In this document: positions 1-6,445 of the stretch, piece after piece
Position numbering within the stretch: the first letter of the stretch is position 1
How the letters are laid out: each line of letters starts with the position of its first letter
Assembly: GCA_011620465.1 (NCBI GenBank)
Contig: WOZC01000147.1
Coordinates: 1 to 8,449, forward strand
Origin: Anaerolineaceae bacterium
GTDB taxonomy: Bacteria; Chloroflexota; Anaerolineae; Anaerolineales; Anaerolineaceae
Direction of reading: 5' to 3'
DNA: 8,449 nucleotides
Made by a program: the position numbers and the translations under genes
The notes under the pieces: model-generated
The model's input: only the letters and a program-made list of their open reading frames with translations
Told to the model about the DNA's origin: nothing
Databases searched by the model: none

Positions 1-14
1 TGTAAAATTACTTT

Positions 15-2060
15 ATGCAATTCAAACTTCATGCCCCTTATCAGCCAACCGGCGATCAGCCGGAAGCCATCCGGCAGCTTGTGGATGGCATTAACAAGGG
101 TTACCACAGCCAGGTTTTGCTCGGAGCCACCGGTACTGGCAAGACCTTCACAGTCGCCAACGTGATTCAGCAGTTGCAGCTGCCCACTCTGGTAATGACT
201 CACAACAAGACCCTGGCTGCCCAACTTTACGCTGAATACACGGAATTCTTCCCCGAAAATGCGGTGGAGTACTTTGTTTCTTACTACGACTACTACCAGC
301 CCGAGGCTTACATTCCCAGGCGCGACCTGTATATCGAGAAAGAAACCGATATCAACGAGGAAATCGACCGGCTGCGCCTGGCTGCCACCACGGCACTTAT
401 GTCCAGGCAAGATGTCATCATTGTGGCATCCGTTTCTGCCATTTATGGTTTGGGGGACCCGGACGCTTATCGTGCTTCCGTTTTGCACATCCCCAAAGGG
501 CAAATCTATCGCCGCAATGCGTTGTTGCGCCAACTGGTTGATATTCAATATCAGCGCAACGACCTGGAAGTAAAACCTGGCATCTTCCGGGTGCGGGGTG
601 ACACGCTTGAAATCCTGCCTGCTTACAGTGAACGCGAAGCCATTCGTATCAGCTTTTTTGGCGATGAAATCGAAGAAATCACCCGTCTAAATCCATTGAC
701 TGGTGAAATCCTGGAAAAACCAGATCAAATCGATATTTATCCTGCCAAGCATTACGTCACCGAAGAAAAACGCATGGAAAAAGCACTACTGGATATCGAA
801 GCAGAGTTGGAACAGCGTTTGGAATATTTCCGCCAAAATGACCGCTTGTTGGAAGCCCAGCGCCTGGAACAGCGAACCCGTTATGACCTGGAAATGCTGC
901 GGGAAGTAGGCACCTGCGCTGGCATCGAGAACTATTCCAGGCACATCGATCAGCGCGCCGAGGGGACCCCACCCTGGACGCTAATCGATTTTATGCCTTC
1001 CCGCTACCTGCTCGTGCTGGATGAGTCCCACATGATGGTACCCCAATTGCGCGGAATGTATAACGGCGATCGCGCCCGCAAGGATATCCTGGTTGACTAT
1101 GGTTTTCGTCTTCCCTCTGCCAAAGACAACCGTCCGCTGAAATTTCCCGAATTCGAGAAAATGATGGGCATCACCATGTACACCAGCGCCACACCAGGAC
1201 CCTATGAAATGGAAAAAGCGGACCAGGTTGTGGAGCAAATCATCCGACCAACTGGATTGCTGGATCCACAATTGGAAGTGAGACCGACCAAGGGGCAGAT
1301 TGACGACCTGATCGTGGAACTGCGCACGAGGGTGGATAAGGGTGAACGTGCTCTTGTGACCACCCTTACCAAGCGGATGGCGGAGGATATGGCTGAATAC
1401 TTGCTCGAAATGGGTTTCAAAGTCCATTACCTTCACTCCGAGGTGGATACCCTCGAACGAGTTGAGATCCTCAGGGATCTGCGCCTGGGTGTTTTCGATG
1501 TAATCGTTGGCATCAATCTTCTTCGTGAAGGACTCGACCTGCCGGAAGTCTCCCTTGTGGCGATCCTGGATGCTGATAAGGAGGGCTTCTTACGTTCCAC
1601 TACGGCATTGGTGCAGAATTTTGGGCGGGCTGCCCGGCATATTAACGGAAAAGTCATCCTCTATGCAGATCGAATGACCGATTCGATGAAACGTGCCATC
1701 GACGAAACCAACCGGCGCCGACAGATCCAGGAAGCATACAACAAAAAACACAACATCTCGCCCGTTGGCATTACCAAGGCAGTCCATGACATCACAGAAC
1801 GCCTCGCCAATGTTTCACACGATGACAAAAAAGCACCAAAAAGTGCTCGCGAACTGGCTGCTACAATGGAACAGCGCGAGTTGGAGCGCATGATAAAAGA
1901 GATGGAAAATCAAATGCGCGCCGCGGCGAAAGAACTGGAGTTTGAACGGGCTGCCATGCTGCGTGACCAGGTTTATGAGTTGAAGGCGATCCTTGTTGAG
2001 GACAGCAAACTACCGCCCTGGAAGAAACAAGTACTTCTTGCTAAGAATCTGGACGATTGA
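15..2060 (+). CDS. uvrB: UvrABC excinuclease subunit B (UvrB)
   Basis: UvrB is the DNA-damage verification subunit of nucleotide excision repair: UvrA loads it on the lesion, then it recruits UvrC for incision. The 681-residue protein is the usual length. Visible in order: N-terminal QPTGDQP motif (about 10-16), Walker A GATGTGKT (37-44), the tyrosine-rich beta-hairpin that clamps DNA (YYDYYQPEAYIP, 90-101), DESH Walker B (336-339), the GINLLREGLDLPEVS segment (499-513), helicase motif VI with QNFGRAARH (534-542), and a C-terminal UVR domain (about 625-660) that binds UvrC. The ATG at 15 gives the normal UvrB N-terminus. Only 14 bases lie upstream, without a clear ribosome binding site, so promoter and any SOS box are outside the window. 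No terminator hairpin follows the stop; the next gene converges 2 bases away. Confidence 0.99.
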   Translation: MQFKLHAPYQPTGDQPEAIRQLVDGINKGYHSQVLLGATGTGKTFTVANVIQQLQLPTLVMTHNKTLAAQLYAEYTEFFPENAVEYFVSYYDYYQPEAYIPRRDLYIEKETDINEEIDRLRLAATTALMSRQDVIIVASVSAIYGLGDPDAYRASVLHIPKGQIYRRNALLRQLVDIQYQRNDLEVKPGIFRVRGDTLEILPAYSEREAIRISFFGDEIEEITRLNPLTGEILEKPDQIDIYPAKHYVTEEKRMEKALLDIEAELEQRLEYFRQNDRLLEAQRLEQRTRYDLEMLREVGTCAGIENYSRHIDQRAEGTPPWTLIDFMPSRYLLVLDESHMMVPQLRGMYNGDRARKDILVDYGFRLPSAKDNRPLKFPEFEKMMGITMYTSATPGPYEMEKADQVVEQIIRPTGLLDPQLEVRPTKGQIDDLIVELRTRVDKGERALVTTLTKRMAEDMAEYLLEMGFKVHYLHSEVDTLERVEILRDLRLGVFDVIVGINLLREGLDLPEVSLVAILDADKEGFLRSTTALVQNFGRAARHINGKVILYADRMTDSMKRAIDETNRRRQIQEAYNKKHNISPVGITKAVHDITERLANVSHDDKKAPKSARELAATMEQRELERMIKEMENQMRAAAKELEFERAAMLRDQVYELKAILVEDSKLPPWKKQVLLAKNLDD

Positions 2061-2062
2061 AC

Positions 2063-2359
2063 CTAAAGTCTGACCTCAAAGCGGTCGAAGTCACCCTGAA
2101 AAGGGAACCAGGAAACACGCACTTCATCAACCCGTCCTGAACGAGGACCCTGCCTGAGACTCTGCAAGAACTTTTCCAGGGCTTCCAACGGACCCTCCGC
2201 CACCACCTGGACGCTGCCATCATACATGTTGCGCACCCAGCCTGTCACGTTCAATTCGTTGGCTAGAGCCAAAGTGAAATATCGGAAACCGACACCCTGA
2301 ACAGCACCGCTCTCAAATGCCTGGAAGCGTGCCAATTCAACACCCTTATCGGTCTCCAT
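2063..2359 (-). CDS. acyP: Acylphosphatase
   Basis: Small cytosolic enzyme that hydrolyses acyl-phosphates (carboxyl-phosphate mixed anhydrides). At 98 residues it has the usual family length and a single domain. The signature VQGVGFRYF (20-28) contains the phosphate-binding loop and catalytic Arg26; the second signature GWVRNMYDGSV (40-50) supplies catalytic Asn44. The start is fixed by AGGAGG five bases upstream of the ATG, lying in the 11-base gap after the HEAT-repeat gene, so this is the last gene of that operon. No terminator is seen after the stop, and transcription would run into the 3' end of uvrB from the opposite side. Its physiological substrate cannot be told from the sequence. 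Confidence 0.96.
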   Translation of the reverse strand: METDKGVELARFQAFESGAVQGVGFRYFTLALANELNVTGWVRNMYDGSVQVVAEGPLEALEKFLQSLRQGPRSGRVDEVRVSWFPFQGDFDRFEVRL

Positions 2360-2370
2360 AATCCTCCTAA

Positions 2371-3498
2371 TTAGCTAAAACGATCGTCGTCATATTCGCC
2401 AAACGAATACTCGTCATCGTCTTCTTCATCATCTTCGTCGTCGACATACTGCTGCCATTCTTCGTCGTCAAAAGCTTCATTTAAAGGATATTCTTCGTCA
2501 TCGTCTTCGAAATCCTTATTGTCTTCATCTTCTTCAACTTCAGTGTCTCCCCACGGCACCGAGATCAGCCCCATATCGTCACTGCCTTCGGTGAAATTGA
2601 GCATTTCCATGGCTTCTTCCAGGAACGCAATTTCGTCCTCATCCTCAGTAGAAGCAAGCAGGGAGTCGAATTTTCGCTCCACACCTTCGCCGCCAATTTG
2701 TGCCAGCGCCCAGATGATTTCATGTCGCAGGTCATCATCATCAACCTTGCCGATTGCCTGAAGCAAATTTTTGCGAGCTTTCTTTAAACCAAGGTCACCG
2801 GCAGCATGCACCGCCTGGATGCGTACAGCCAGGTTTTCGTGTTCAAGGTTTTCCAGTACGCTGCTTTCCCACTGTTCATCAGCGGAGCGTCCCATTGCAA
2901 ACAAGGCGCTTTCCAACCACAGGTCATCTTGCCTTGCTTCCGCATTACGCAGCAATCCCGGGACTTCTGCCCGGCTGGAATAGCCCAGGGATTCCAGGGC
3001 TCTTCTTTTTACAAGGTCGCTTTCATCTTCATAATAGGCTCGCAGCAGCGCTTCCTCGATTTCGTGCAGAACCTCTGGATTGAATTTTTCAACTTCACCC
3101 ATGGAAACATAGGGTCCAAGCGCGTTGGCAACAGCCGCGCGAACAGCTTCGGAGCGGGTGCGGTCAGCCAATAGCCGCAGGTAAACTGGCACAAGGTGGC
3201 GGTCTTCAGAATCGAACAACAGATCGATCGCGGAAACGCACACGTCCGTGTCTTCGTCACCCAAGGCAATCCGGGCGACTGATTCGTACATCAATACCGG
3301 GTCATTTTCAGCCAGGTTTACAAGGTCCTGTAAAAAAGTCTGTCGTCGCTGTAAAGGGACATCGCGCCAGCAGCTCGCAAGCGTATCTTGTTCTCTGGGG
3401 CTAAGATCGGAAAACTGGTACAAAAGCTTCGAAGGGAACTGGTGGTCCAGATCCATAAGAGCATTGATCAAATCCTGGAAGGAGTCAGATGCGTCCAT
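2371..3498 (-). CDS. HEAT-repeat protein with highly acidic C-terminal tail
   Basis: A 375-residue protein with no catalytic motif that I recognise. Residues about 60-300 are a series of paired helices typical of HEAT or PBS-lyase-like repeats, for example the stretches around 75-130, 160-205, 220-250 and 255-300, with the recurring pattern of acidic loop, VRxxAxxALG-like helix and leucine-rich second helix (ALALG-type examples: AAVANALG at 121-128, IIWALAQIGG at 261-270). Such solenoids are protein-binding scaffolds. The last 58 residues are low complexity, with about 34 Asp or Glu, and are probably disordered. There is no signal peptide or membrane segment. The start has GAGG five bases upstream and lies 10 bases after rseP; the acylphosphatase follows 11 bases later, so the three form one operon. 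The partner is unknown. Regulation of, or docking to, the membrane protease next to it is only a possibility. Confidence 0.88.
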   Translation of the reverse strand: MDASDSFQDLINALMDLDHQFPSKLLYQFSDLSPREQDTLASCWRDVPLQRRQTFLQDLVNLAENDPVLMYESVARIALGDEDTDVCVSAIDLLFDSEDRHLVPVYLRLLADRTRSEAVRAAVANALGPYVSMGEVEKFNPEVLHEIEEALLRAYYEDESDLVKRRALESLGYSSRAEVPGLLRNAEARQDDLWLESALFAMGRSADEQWESSVLENLEHENLAVRIQAVHAAGDLGLKKARKNLLQAIGKVDDDDLRHEIIWALAQIGGEGVERKFDSLLASTEDEDEIAFLEEAMEMLNFTEGSDDMGLISVPWGDTEVEEDEDNKDFEDDDEEYPLNEAFDDEEWQQYVDDEDDEEDDDEYSFGEYDDDRFS

Positions 3499-3508
3499 GG
3501 CTACCTCG

Positions 3509-4585
3509 TTAGGGTCCTAAAACCGGGTTACGGAAATCCTGGATGGTGATGAACACCATAAGCAGGATCAGGGTGTAAAAGAATACATTGTTGATCATGA
3601 GCGCCACATTATCAGGGATGCGCTTGCGTGTGATCGCTTCGATGACCAGGAAAAGGATTTGCCCGCCATCCAGCGCTGGGATAGGGAGTAAATTGGTGAT
3701 ACCGATCGCGATTGAGATCATCGAGATGATTGAGAGGCGGTAAATCGGAAACCCACTGGCAGCGGTAACCGCGCTGGTTTGGTCCATCTGGGCAGCGCTG
3801 TTAAATATGTCATAGATACCTTTAATCCCAACGATACGAGCTTCTTCAGATGAAATCGCCCCACGGATAAGGTTCACAGGGATCATCGCCGTTGTTTTAA
3901 CCTGAAGCCAGAAGGTCTCAAAAGCCTGAACAACCGATTGCCCGAATGGTAACGAAATCACTGGGTAGGTGATGGTAACGCCGATGGCACCCTGGTTTTC
4001 AGGCGGATCGCTGCGTGGAACAAGGTCCACTGTTTGGCTGACGCCATCGCGTAAATAACTCAAGGCGACTGTCTGATCCAGGTATTGATTGGTAGCGGTC
4101 GACATGTCGTCAAAGCTGGCAATATCATAATCGCCAACCCGGGTGATCACATCGCCAGATGCCAAACCAGCAACTTGTGCGGGCGAGTTGGGGGCAACTT
4201 CAGCCACCATGACTTTGCTGGTGTCTTGACCACCTGCGACAGAAAACATGACGATCAGCAGAAGGATACCGAAAATGAAGTTCATTGTGGCACCCGCAAC
4301 CAGGACCAAAAAACGCTTCCATTTTGGGGCTGCCAGTAGTCCACCGGGTTCGCCTGCTTCAGTTTCACCTTTGGGTCGCACAAATCCACCAAAAGGGATC
4401 CAGTTGAGGGTGAACTCAGTGCCTTTCCAGGTAAAAAGTTTAGCCAGCCTGGGAGGATAGCCAAAACCAAACTCTTCCACTTCGATCCCGAGTGCTTTGG
4501 AAACCAACATGTGACCAAACTCGTGGATGAAGACCAAAAAGCCAAAAAAGAAAACAAACTGCAAAATTGTCCAGATAGTACTCAT
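3509..4585 (-). CDS. rseP: RseP-like site-2 zinc metalloprotease (peptidase family M50) with PDZ domain
   Basis: Polytopic membrane protease that cuts substrates within the bilayer; in characterised bacteria the family releases anti-sigma factors and clears signal-peptide remnants. The zinc-binding HEFGH (21-25) sits in the first hydrophobic segment (about 5-27). It is followed by the family's GFGYPPRL and IPFGGFVRPKGE stretches, a second membrane segment (about 92-115), one PDZ domain (about 120-195, with SPAQVAGLASGDVI), and the third zinc-ligand motif NLLPIPALDGGQ (298-309, Asp306) between the last hydrophobic segments (about 283-305 and 330-348). The 358 residues fit single-PDZ members. 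AGGAGA seven bases before the ATG supports this start. Its first bases overlap the stop of a small upstream ORF (ATGA). Downstream the HEAT protein begins after 10 bases. Substrate unknown; no anti-sigma factor is visible nearby. Confidence 0.95.
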   Translation of the reverse strand: MSTIWTILQFVFFFGFLVFIHEFGHMLVSKALGIEVEEFGFGYPPRLAKLFTWKGTEFTLNWIPFGGFVRPKGETEAGEPGGLLAAPKWKRFLVLVAGATMNFIFGILLLIVMFSVAGGQDTSKVMVAEVAPNSPAQVAGLASGDVITRVGDYDIASFDDMSTATNQYLDQTVALSYLRDGVSQTVDLVPRSDPPENQGAIGVTITYPVISLPFGQSVVQAFETFWLQVKTTAMIPVNLIRGAISSEEARIVGIKGIYDIFNSAAQMDQTSAVTAASGFPIYRLSIISMISIAIGITNLLPIPALDGGQILFLVIEAITRKRIPDNVALMINNVFFYTLILLMVFITIQDFRNPVLGP

Positions 4586-4809
4586 AGATTCTCCTGAATC
4601 GTTATTATACCCAAATTGAAAGGCGGTCTACTCGATGAGAAAGGTTGTGTATCGTGTTGGTCGGATGATGGTCCTGAAGAAGGCTGCAATAGCTCAGCGA
4701 TTTCCTGTGTTATTGGTAAACAATGTTTTTCTGTACTGATTATTCCACAATCGCTCCTTCCAGATTTGCGGCAGATATAGAAATCAGGACGAGTTCTTTT
4801 ATAAACCGC
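4582..4809 (-). CDS. Possible small protein ORF translationally overlapping rseP
   Basis: A 75-residue ORF of unknown function, beginning MAVYKRTRPDFYICRKSG. For coding: AGGAAA five bases before this ATG, a plausible promoter just upstream, and an ATGA overlap in which its TGA shares bases with the rseP start, a usual sign of translational coupling. Against: frequent use of codons that neighbours avoid (ATA four times, AGA, AGG, TTA, CTA), a Ser/Pro-rich tail without predicted fold, and no family I recognise. An upstream in-frame ATG at 4884 would give 100 residues but has no ribosome binding site and begins within 25 bases of the rplT terminator. Three cysteines (two as CRKSGRSDC) could be a metal site, but that is weak. 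It may simply be leader sequence of rseP. Confidence 0.3.
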   Translation of the reverse strand, partial: AVYKRTRPDFYICRKSGRSDCGIISTEKHCLPITQEIAELLQPSSGPSSDQHDTQPFSSSRPPFNLGIITIQENL

Positions 4810-4834
4810 CATATTTTCCTCAGACACGGAGGCG

Positions 4835-4863
4835 ATTCTTTGTTCAAATTGCTGAAATCTCAA
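4835..4863 (-). promoter_or_regulatory. Candidate sigma70-type promoter for the rseP operon
   Basis: TTGAGA (4863-4858) and AAGAAT (4840-4835) are separated by 17 bases, a consensus-like -35 with a poor -10. It lies after the rplT terminator and about 26 bases before the small-ORF ATG, where a promoter for the rseP operon would be needed. Assigned by eye only. Confidence 0.35.
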
Positions 4864-4898
4864 CAGGAAACGGAATATCGACATGCAACACGAAATAA

Positions 4899-4928
4899 GA
4901 AAAAACCCCCGTGATTGCTCACGAGGGT
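4899..4928 (-). terminator. Intrinsic terminator of the infC-rpmI-rplT operon
   Basis: On the minus strand ACCCTCGTG, a six-base loop and CACGGGGGT form a 9-bp stem (one G-U pair), directly followed by six T residues. It starts 22 bases after the rplT stop. This separates ribosomal-protein transcription from the rseP operon downstream. Confidence 0.92.
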
Positions 4929-4949
4929 TGGTTTTGTTCGAGGATAAAG

Positions 4950-5297
4950 CTATGCCAGGGCGGTTTCAATTACCTTAGCAAAAGCCTTGGGATCGTGCAC
5001 AGCAATATCAGCCAACATTTTGCGATTAATGATCACATTGTTCTTGCGCATCCCGGCGATGAAACGGCTGTAAGTTGTGCCATTCATGCGGGCAGCAGCG
5101 TTGATACGGGCAATCCAGAGCCGGCGCAGGTCGCGTTTGCGGTTGCGGCGGTCATTGTAAGCATACCATTGGGCATGCAGGTAAGCTTCATTAGCGCGTT
5201 TGAACAAATGATTGTAAGTGCCCCGATAACCTCTGTTATGGGCAATCAGCCGTTGATGACGGCGTCGGCGATATGGTCCACTCTTTACTCTTGTCAT
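4950..5297 (-). CDS. rplT: 50S ribosomal protein L20
   Basis: L20 binds 23S rRNA early in large-subunit assembly and, in studied bacteria, represses its own operon. The 115 residues match the family length. The basic N-terminal extension (MTRVKSG, then RRRRHQRLIAHNRGYRG at 10-26) and the globular C-terminal part with DLRRLWIARINAAAR (56-70) and the YSRFIAGM segment (76-83) are typical. The ATG is preceded by AAAGGAG at good spacing. It follows rpmI after 92 bases; that spacer contains a short hairpin, AGACT-TCC-AGTCT at 5327-5339, of unknown meaning, and no gene. A strong terminator lies 22 bases downstream. Confidence 0.98.
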   Translation of the reverse strand: MTRVKSGPYRRRRHQRLIAHNRGYRGTYNHLFKRANEAYLHAQWYAYNDRRNRKRDLRRLWIARINAAARMNGTTYSRFIAGMRKNNVIINRKMLADIAVHDPKAFAKVIETALA

Positions 5298-5389
5298 AAT
5301 TACTCCTTTGCGGTCCCCTGGGCGTCAGACTTCCAGTCTCGTTGTAAACACCCAACAGCCACACTAAACCGAATTTGACAGGACAGTCC

Positions 5390-5626
5390 TTAGTCCTTTT
5401 TGCTCATGTAAGGTGCCAAGCGCTTAATGTGCTTGACCAAGCCGTTGTTGTTGACTTCAATCGTCTCTGCGAGCAAATACTTCGTTCGCTTCGAGGTGTT
5501 TCGGCGCAAATGGCCTTTTCCGATTTTGGTACGAACAACTTTGCCGGTACCGGTCATGCGGAAGCGTTTGGACGTAGCCTTATGGGTCTTTAATTTGTAC
5601 TTTCCACTACTCTGTTTACGTGGCAC
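5390..5626 (-). CDS. rpmI: 50S ribosomal protein L35, with short N-terminal extension
   Basis: L35 is a small basic protein of the large ribosomal subunit. The core KLKTHKATSKRFRMTGTGK is the family signature, followed by the HLRRNTSKRTKYL stretch. I place the start at the GTG at 5626 (MPRKQSSGKYK, 78 residues) because AGGAG lies seven bases upstream. A TTG at 5632 is also in frame but sits one base from that Shine-Dalgarno sequence, so it is unlikely to be used. The usual L35 is about 65 residues and begins MPKMKTHK; here about eight extra residues precede the KTHK core. It lies between infC and rplT, the standard order, with its own promoter and a hairpin leader upstream. Confidence 0.96.
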   Translation of the reverse strand: MPRKQSSGKYKLKTHKATSKRFRMTGTGKVVRTKIGKGHLRRNTSKRTKYLLAETIEVNNNGLVKHIKRLAPYMSKKD

Positions 5627-5648
5627 GATCAAACTCCTCTAAGAAAAT

Positions 5649-5693
5649 CCAACGGCTGCGCAAAATACCAGCCGTTGGTCAATAAACCAAACG
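5649..5693 (-). promoter_or_regulatory. Candidate attenuator leader of rpmI (competing hairpins)
   Basis: On the minus strand CCAACGGCTG (5678-5669) pairs perfectly with CAGCCGTTGG (5658-5649) around a 10-base loop, followed by ATTTTCTT, and then by the rpmI Shine-Dalgarno. Just upstream CGTTTGGT (5693-5686) can pair with ACCAACG (5679-5673, one bulged T), using bases of the first stem, so the two folds exclude each other. This is the layout of a terminator/antiterminator switch. L20 is known to repress this operon in E. coli and B. subtilis by leader binding, so L20 is the natural ligand to suspect. The T-tract is weak, so it may act on translation instead, or simply end part of the infC transcripts. 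Confidence 0.55.
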
Positions 5694-5696
5694 AAG

Positions 5697-5723
5697 ATTA
5701 TACCAGAAAATCCGGTCTGTCAA
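5697..5723 (-). promoter_or_regulatory. Promoter inside the operon, upstream of rpmI
   Basis: A perfect TTGACA (5723-5718) and perfect TATAAT (5702-5697), the latter with an extended TGG in front, lie between infC and rpmI. The spacer is 15 bases, shorter than the usual 17, which the extended -10 may compensate. Transcription should start near 5690, at the beginning of the hairpin leader, giving rpmI-rplT mRNA independent of infC. Confidence 0.65.
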
Positions 5724-5736
5724 TCAATAAAAAGTA

Positions 5737-6255
5737 TTAATTTCTTTTGGGAGACAGCATCATGAACATTGTGCGCCCTTCCATATTGGGGGCTTGTTCA
5801 ATTTCACCAACATCACTCAACTCTTCCGCAATTTCTTTCAGGTCTTCCAATGCCAGTTCAGGGTAGGTGATTTCTCGTCCTCTAAAGCGGATGGTCACCC
5901 TTACCTTTATTCCACTTTCCAGCCAGCGGCGAGCGTCGCGTACTTTAAAACCCTGGTGATGATCACTGGTCTTTGGGCGCAGGCGAATCTCTTTGATCTC
6001 AATCTTGGTTTGAGATTTTCTTGCTTCGCGTTCCTTTTTCTCTTTTTCGTAGAGGAACTTGCTGTAATTGATGATCTTGCAAACTGGTGGTTCGGCATTC
6101 GGGGCGATTTCAACCAGGTCCAGACCAGCGTCGTTTGCCCGGCGTAAGGCTTCGTCGATGCTTACGATACCAACGTTTTCCCCGTTCTCGTCAACAAGGC
6201 GAACCTTATCTGTGCGGATGCGCTCATTAATACGATATTCTTGTTTACTACTGAT
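5737..6255 (-). CDS. infC: Translation initiation factor IF-3, with probable ATC start codon
   Basis: IF-3 binds the 30S subunit, prevents 50S joining and checks the start codon. The 172-residue product shows the N-terminal RINERIR (about 8-14) and VRLVDENGENVGIVS (18-32), the linker KFLYEKEKKEREARK (66-80), and the C-terminal domain with KEIRLRP (88-94), VRVTIRFRGRE (118-128) and the ending MEGRTMFMMLSPK. The frame is closed by a TAA eight codons before the proposed start, and contains no ATG, GTG or TTG before the C-terminal domain, so a non-standard start is required. ATC at 6255 lies nine bases after AAGGAG and gives the expected length. Rare starts (AUU in E. coli) are a known autoregulatory device of infC, because IF-3 rejects them. 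Confidence 0.95.
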   Translation of the reverse strand: MSSKQEYRINERIRTDKVRLVDENGENVGIVSIDEALRRANDAGLDLVEIAPNAEPPVCKIINYSKFLYEKEKKEREARKSQTKIEIKEIRLRPKTSDHHQGFKVRDARRWLESGIKVRVTIRFRGREITYPELALEDLKEIAEELSDVGEIEQAPNMEGRTMFMMLSPKRN

Positions 6256-6264
6256 ATCCTTTTT

Positions 6265-6270
6265 CTCCTT
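6265..6270 (-). promoter_or_regulatory. Shine-Dalgarno sequence deciding the infC start
   Basis: AAGGAG, nine bases before ATC. It directly abuts a perfect 12-base palindrome TTAATATATTAA (6269-6280), which could modestly shape access to the site. No standard start codon lies in frame within reach, which makes ATC the best choice. Confidence 0.75.
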
Positions 6271-6313
6271 AATATATTAAAATACGGAATTCTTCTCGAA
6301 TCGGCGTAACTCA

Positions 6314-6343
6314 ATATTACCATATGCTTAAAAGTTTCGTCAA
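6314..6343 (-). promoter_or_regulatory. Promoter of the infC operon
   Basis: TTGACG (6343-6338) and an extended -10 TGGTAATAT (the TAATAT part at 6319-6314) with an 18-base spacer. Transcription would begin near 6307, leaving a leader of about 50 bases before infC. It lies in the 190-base divergent gap between infC and the aminopeptidase gene, which holds no other gene that I can see. Confidence 0.6.
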
Positions 6344-6445
6344 TGAATTAATAGTGTAAGTAACGGCTAATTTGCCCGTTTTATTTCTACAATTTCACGA
6401 TTCCAGAGCGAAGCGTGTAGAATTGGAGTTGGAGGATTAAGAACA

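Noticed and set aside
981..1436. Antisense ORF of 151 codons within uvrB
   Set aside because: Shadow frame opposite a clear, conserved gene. The translation resembles no protein and there is no ribosome binding site evidence.
4582..4884. Longer 100-residue version of the small ORF before rseP
   Set aside because: The ATG at 4884 has no ribosome binding site and is very close to the rplT terminator. The internal ATG at 4809 is better supported.
5794..6147. Plus-strand ORF of 117 codons opposite infC
   Set aside because: It lies antisense to the recognisable IF-3 sequence and has no coding features.
6394..6423. TTCACG/TAGAAT promoter for the aminopeptidase gene
   Set aside because: Transcription would start at the ribosome binding site, leaving no leader, and the -35 is poor.
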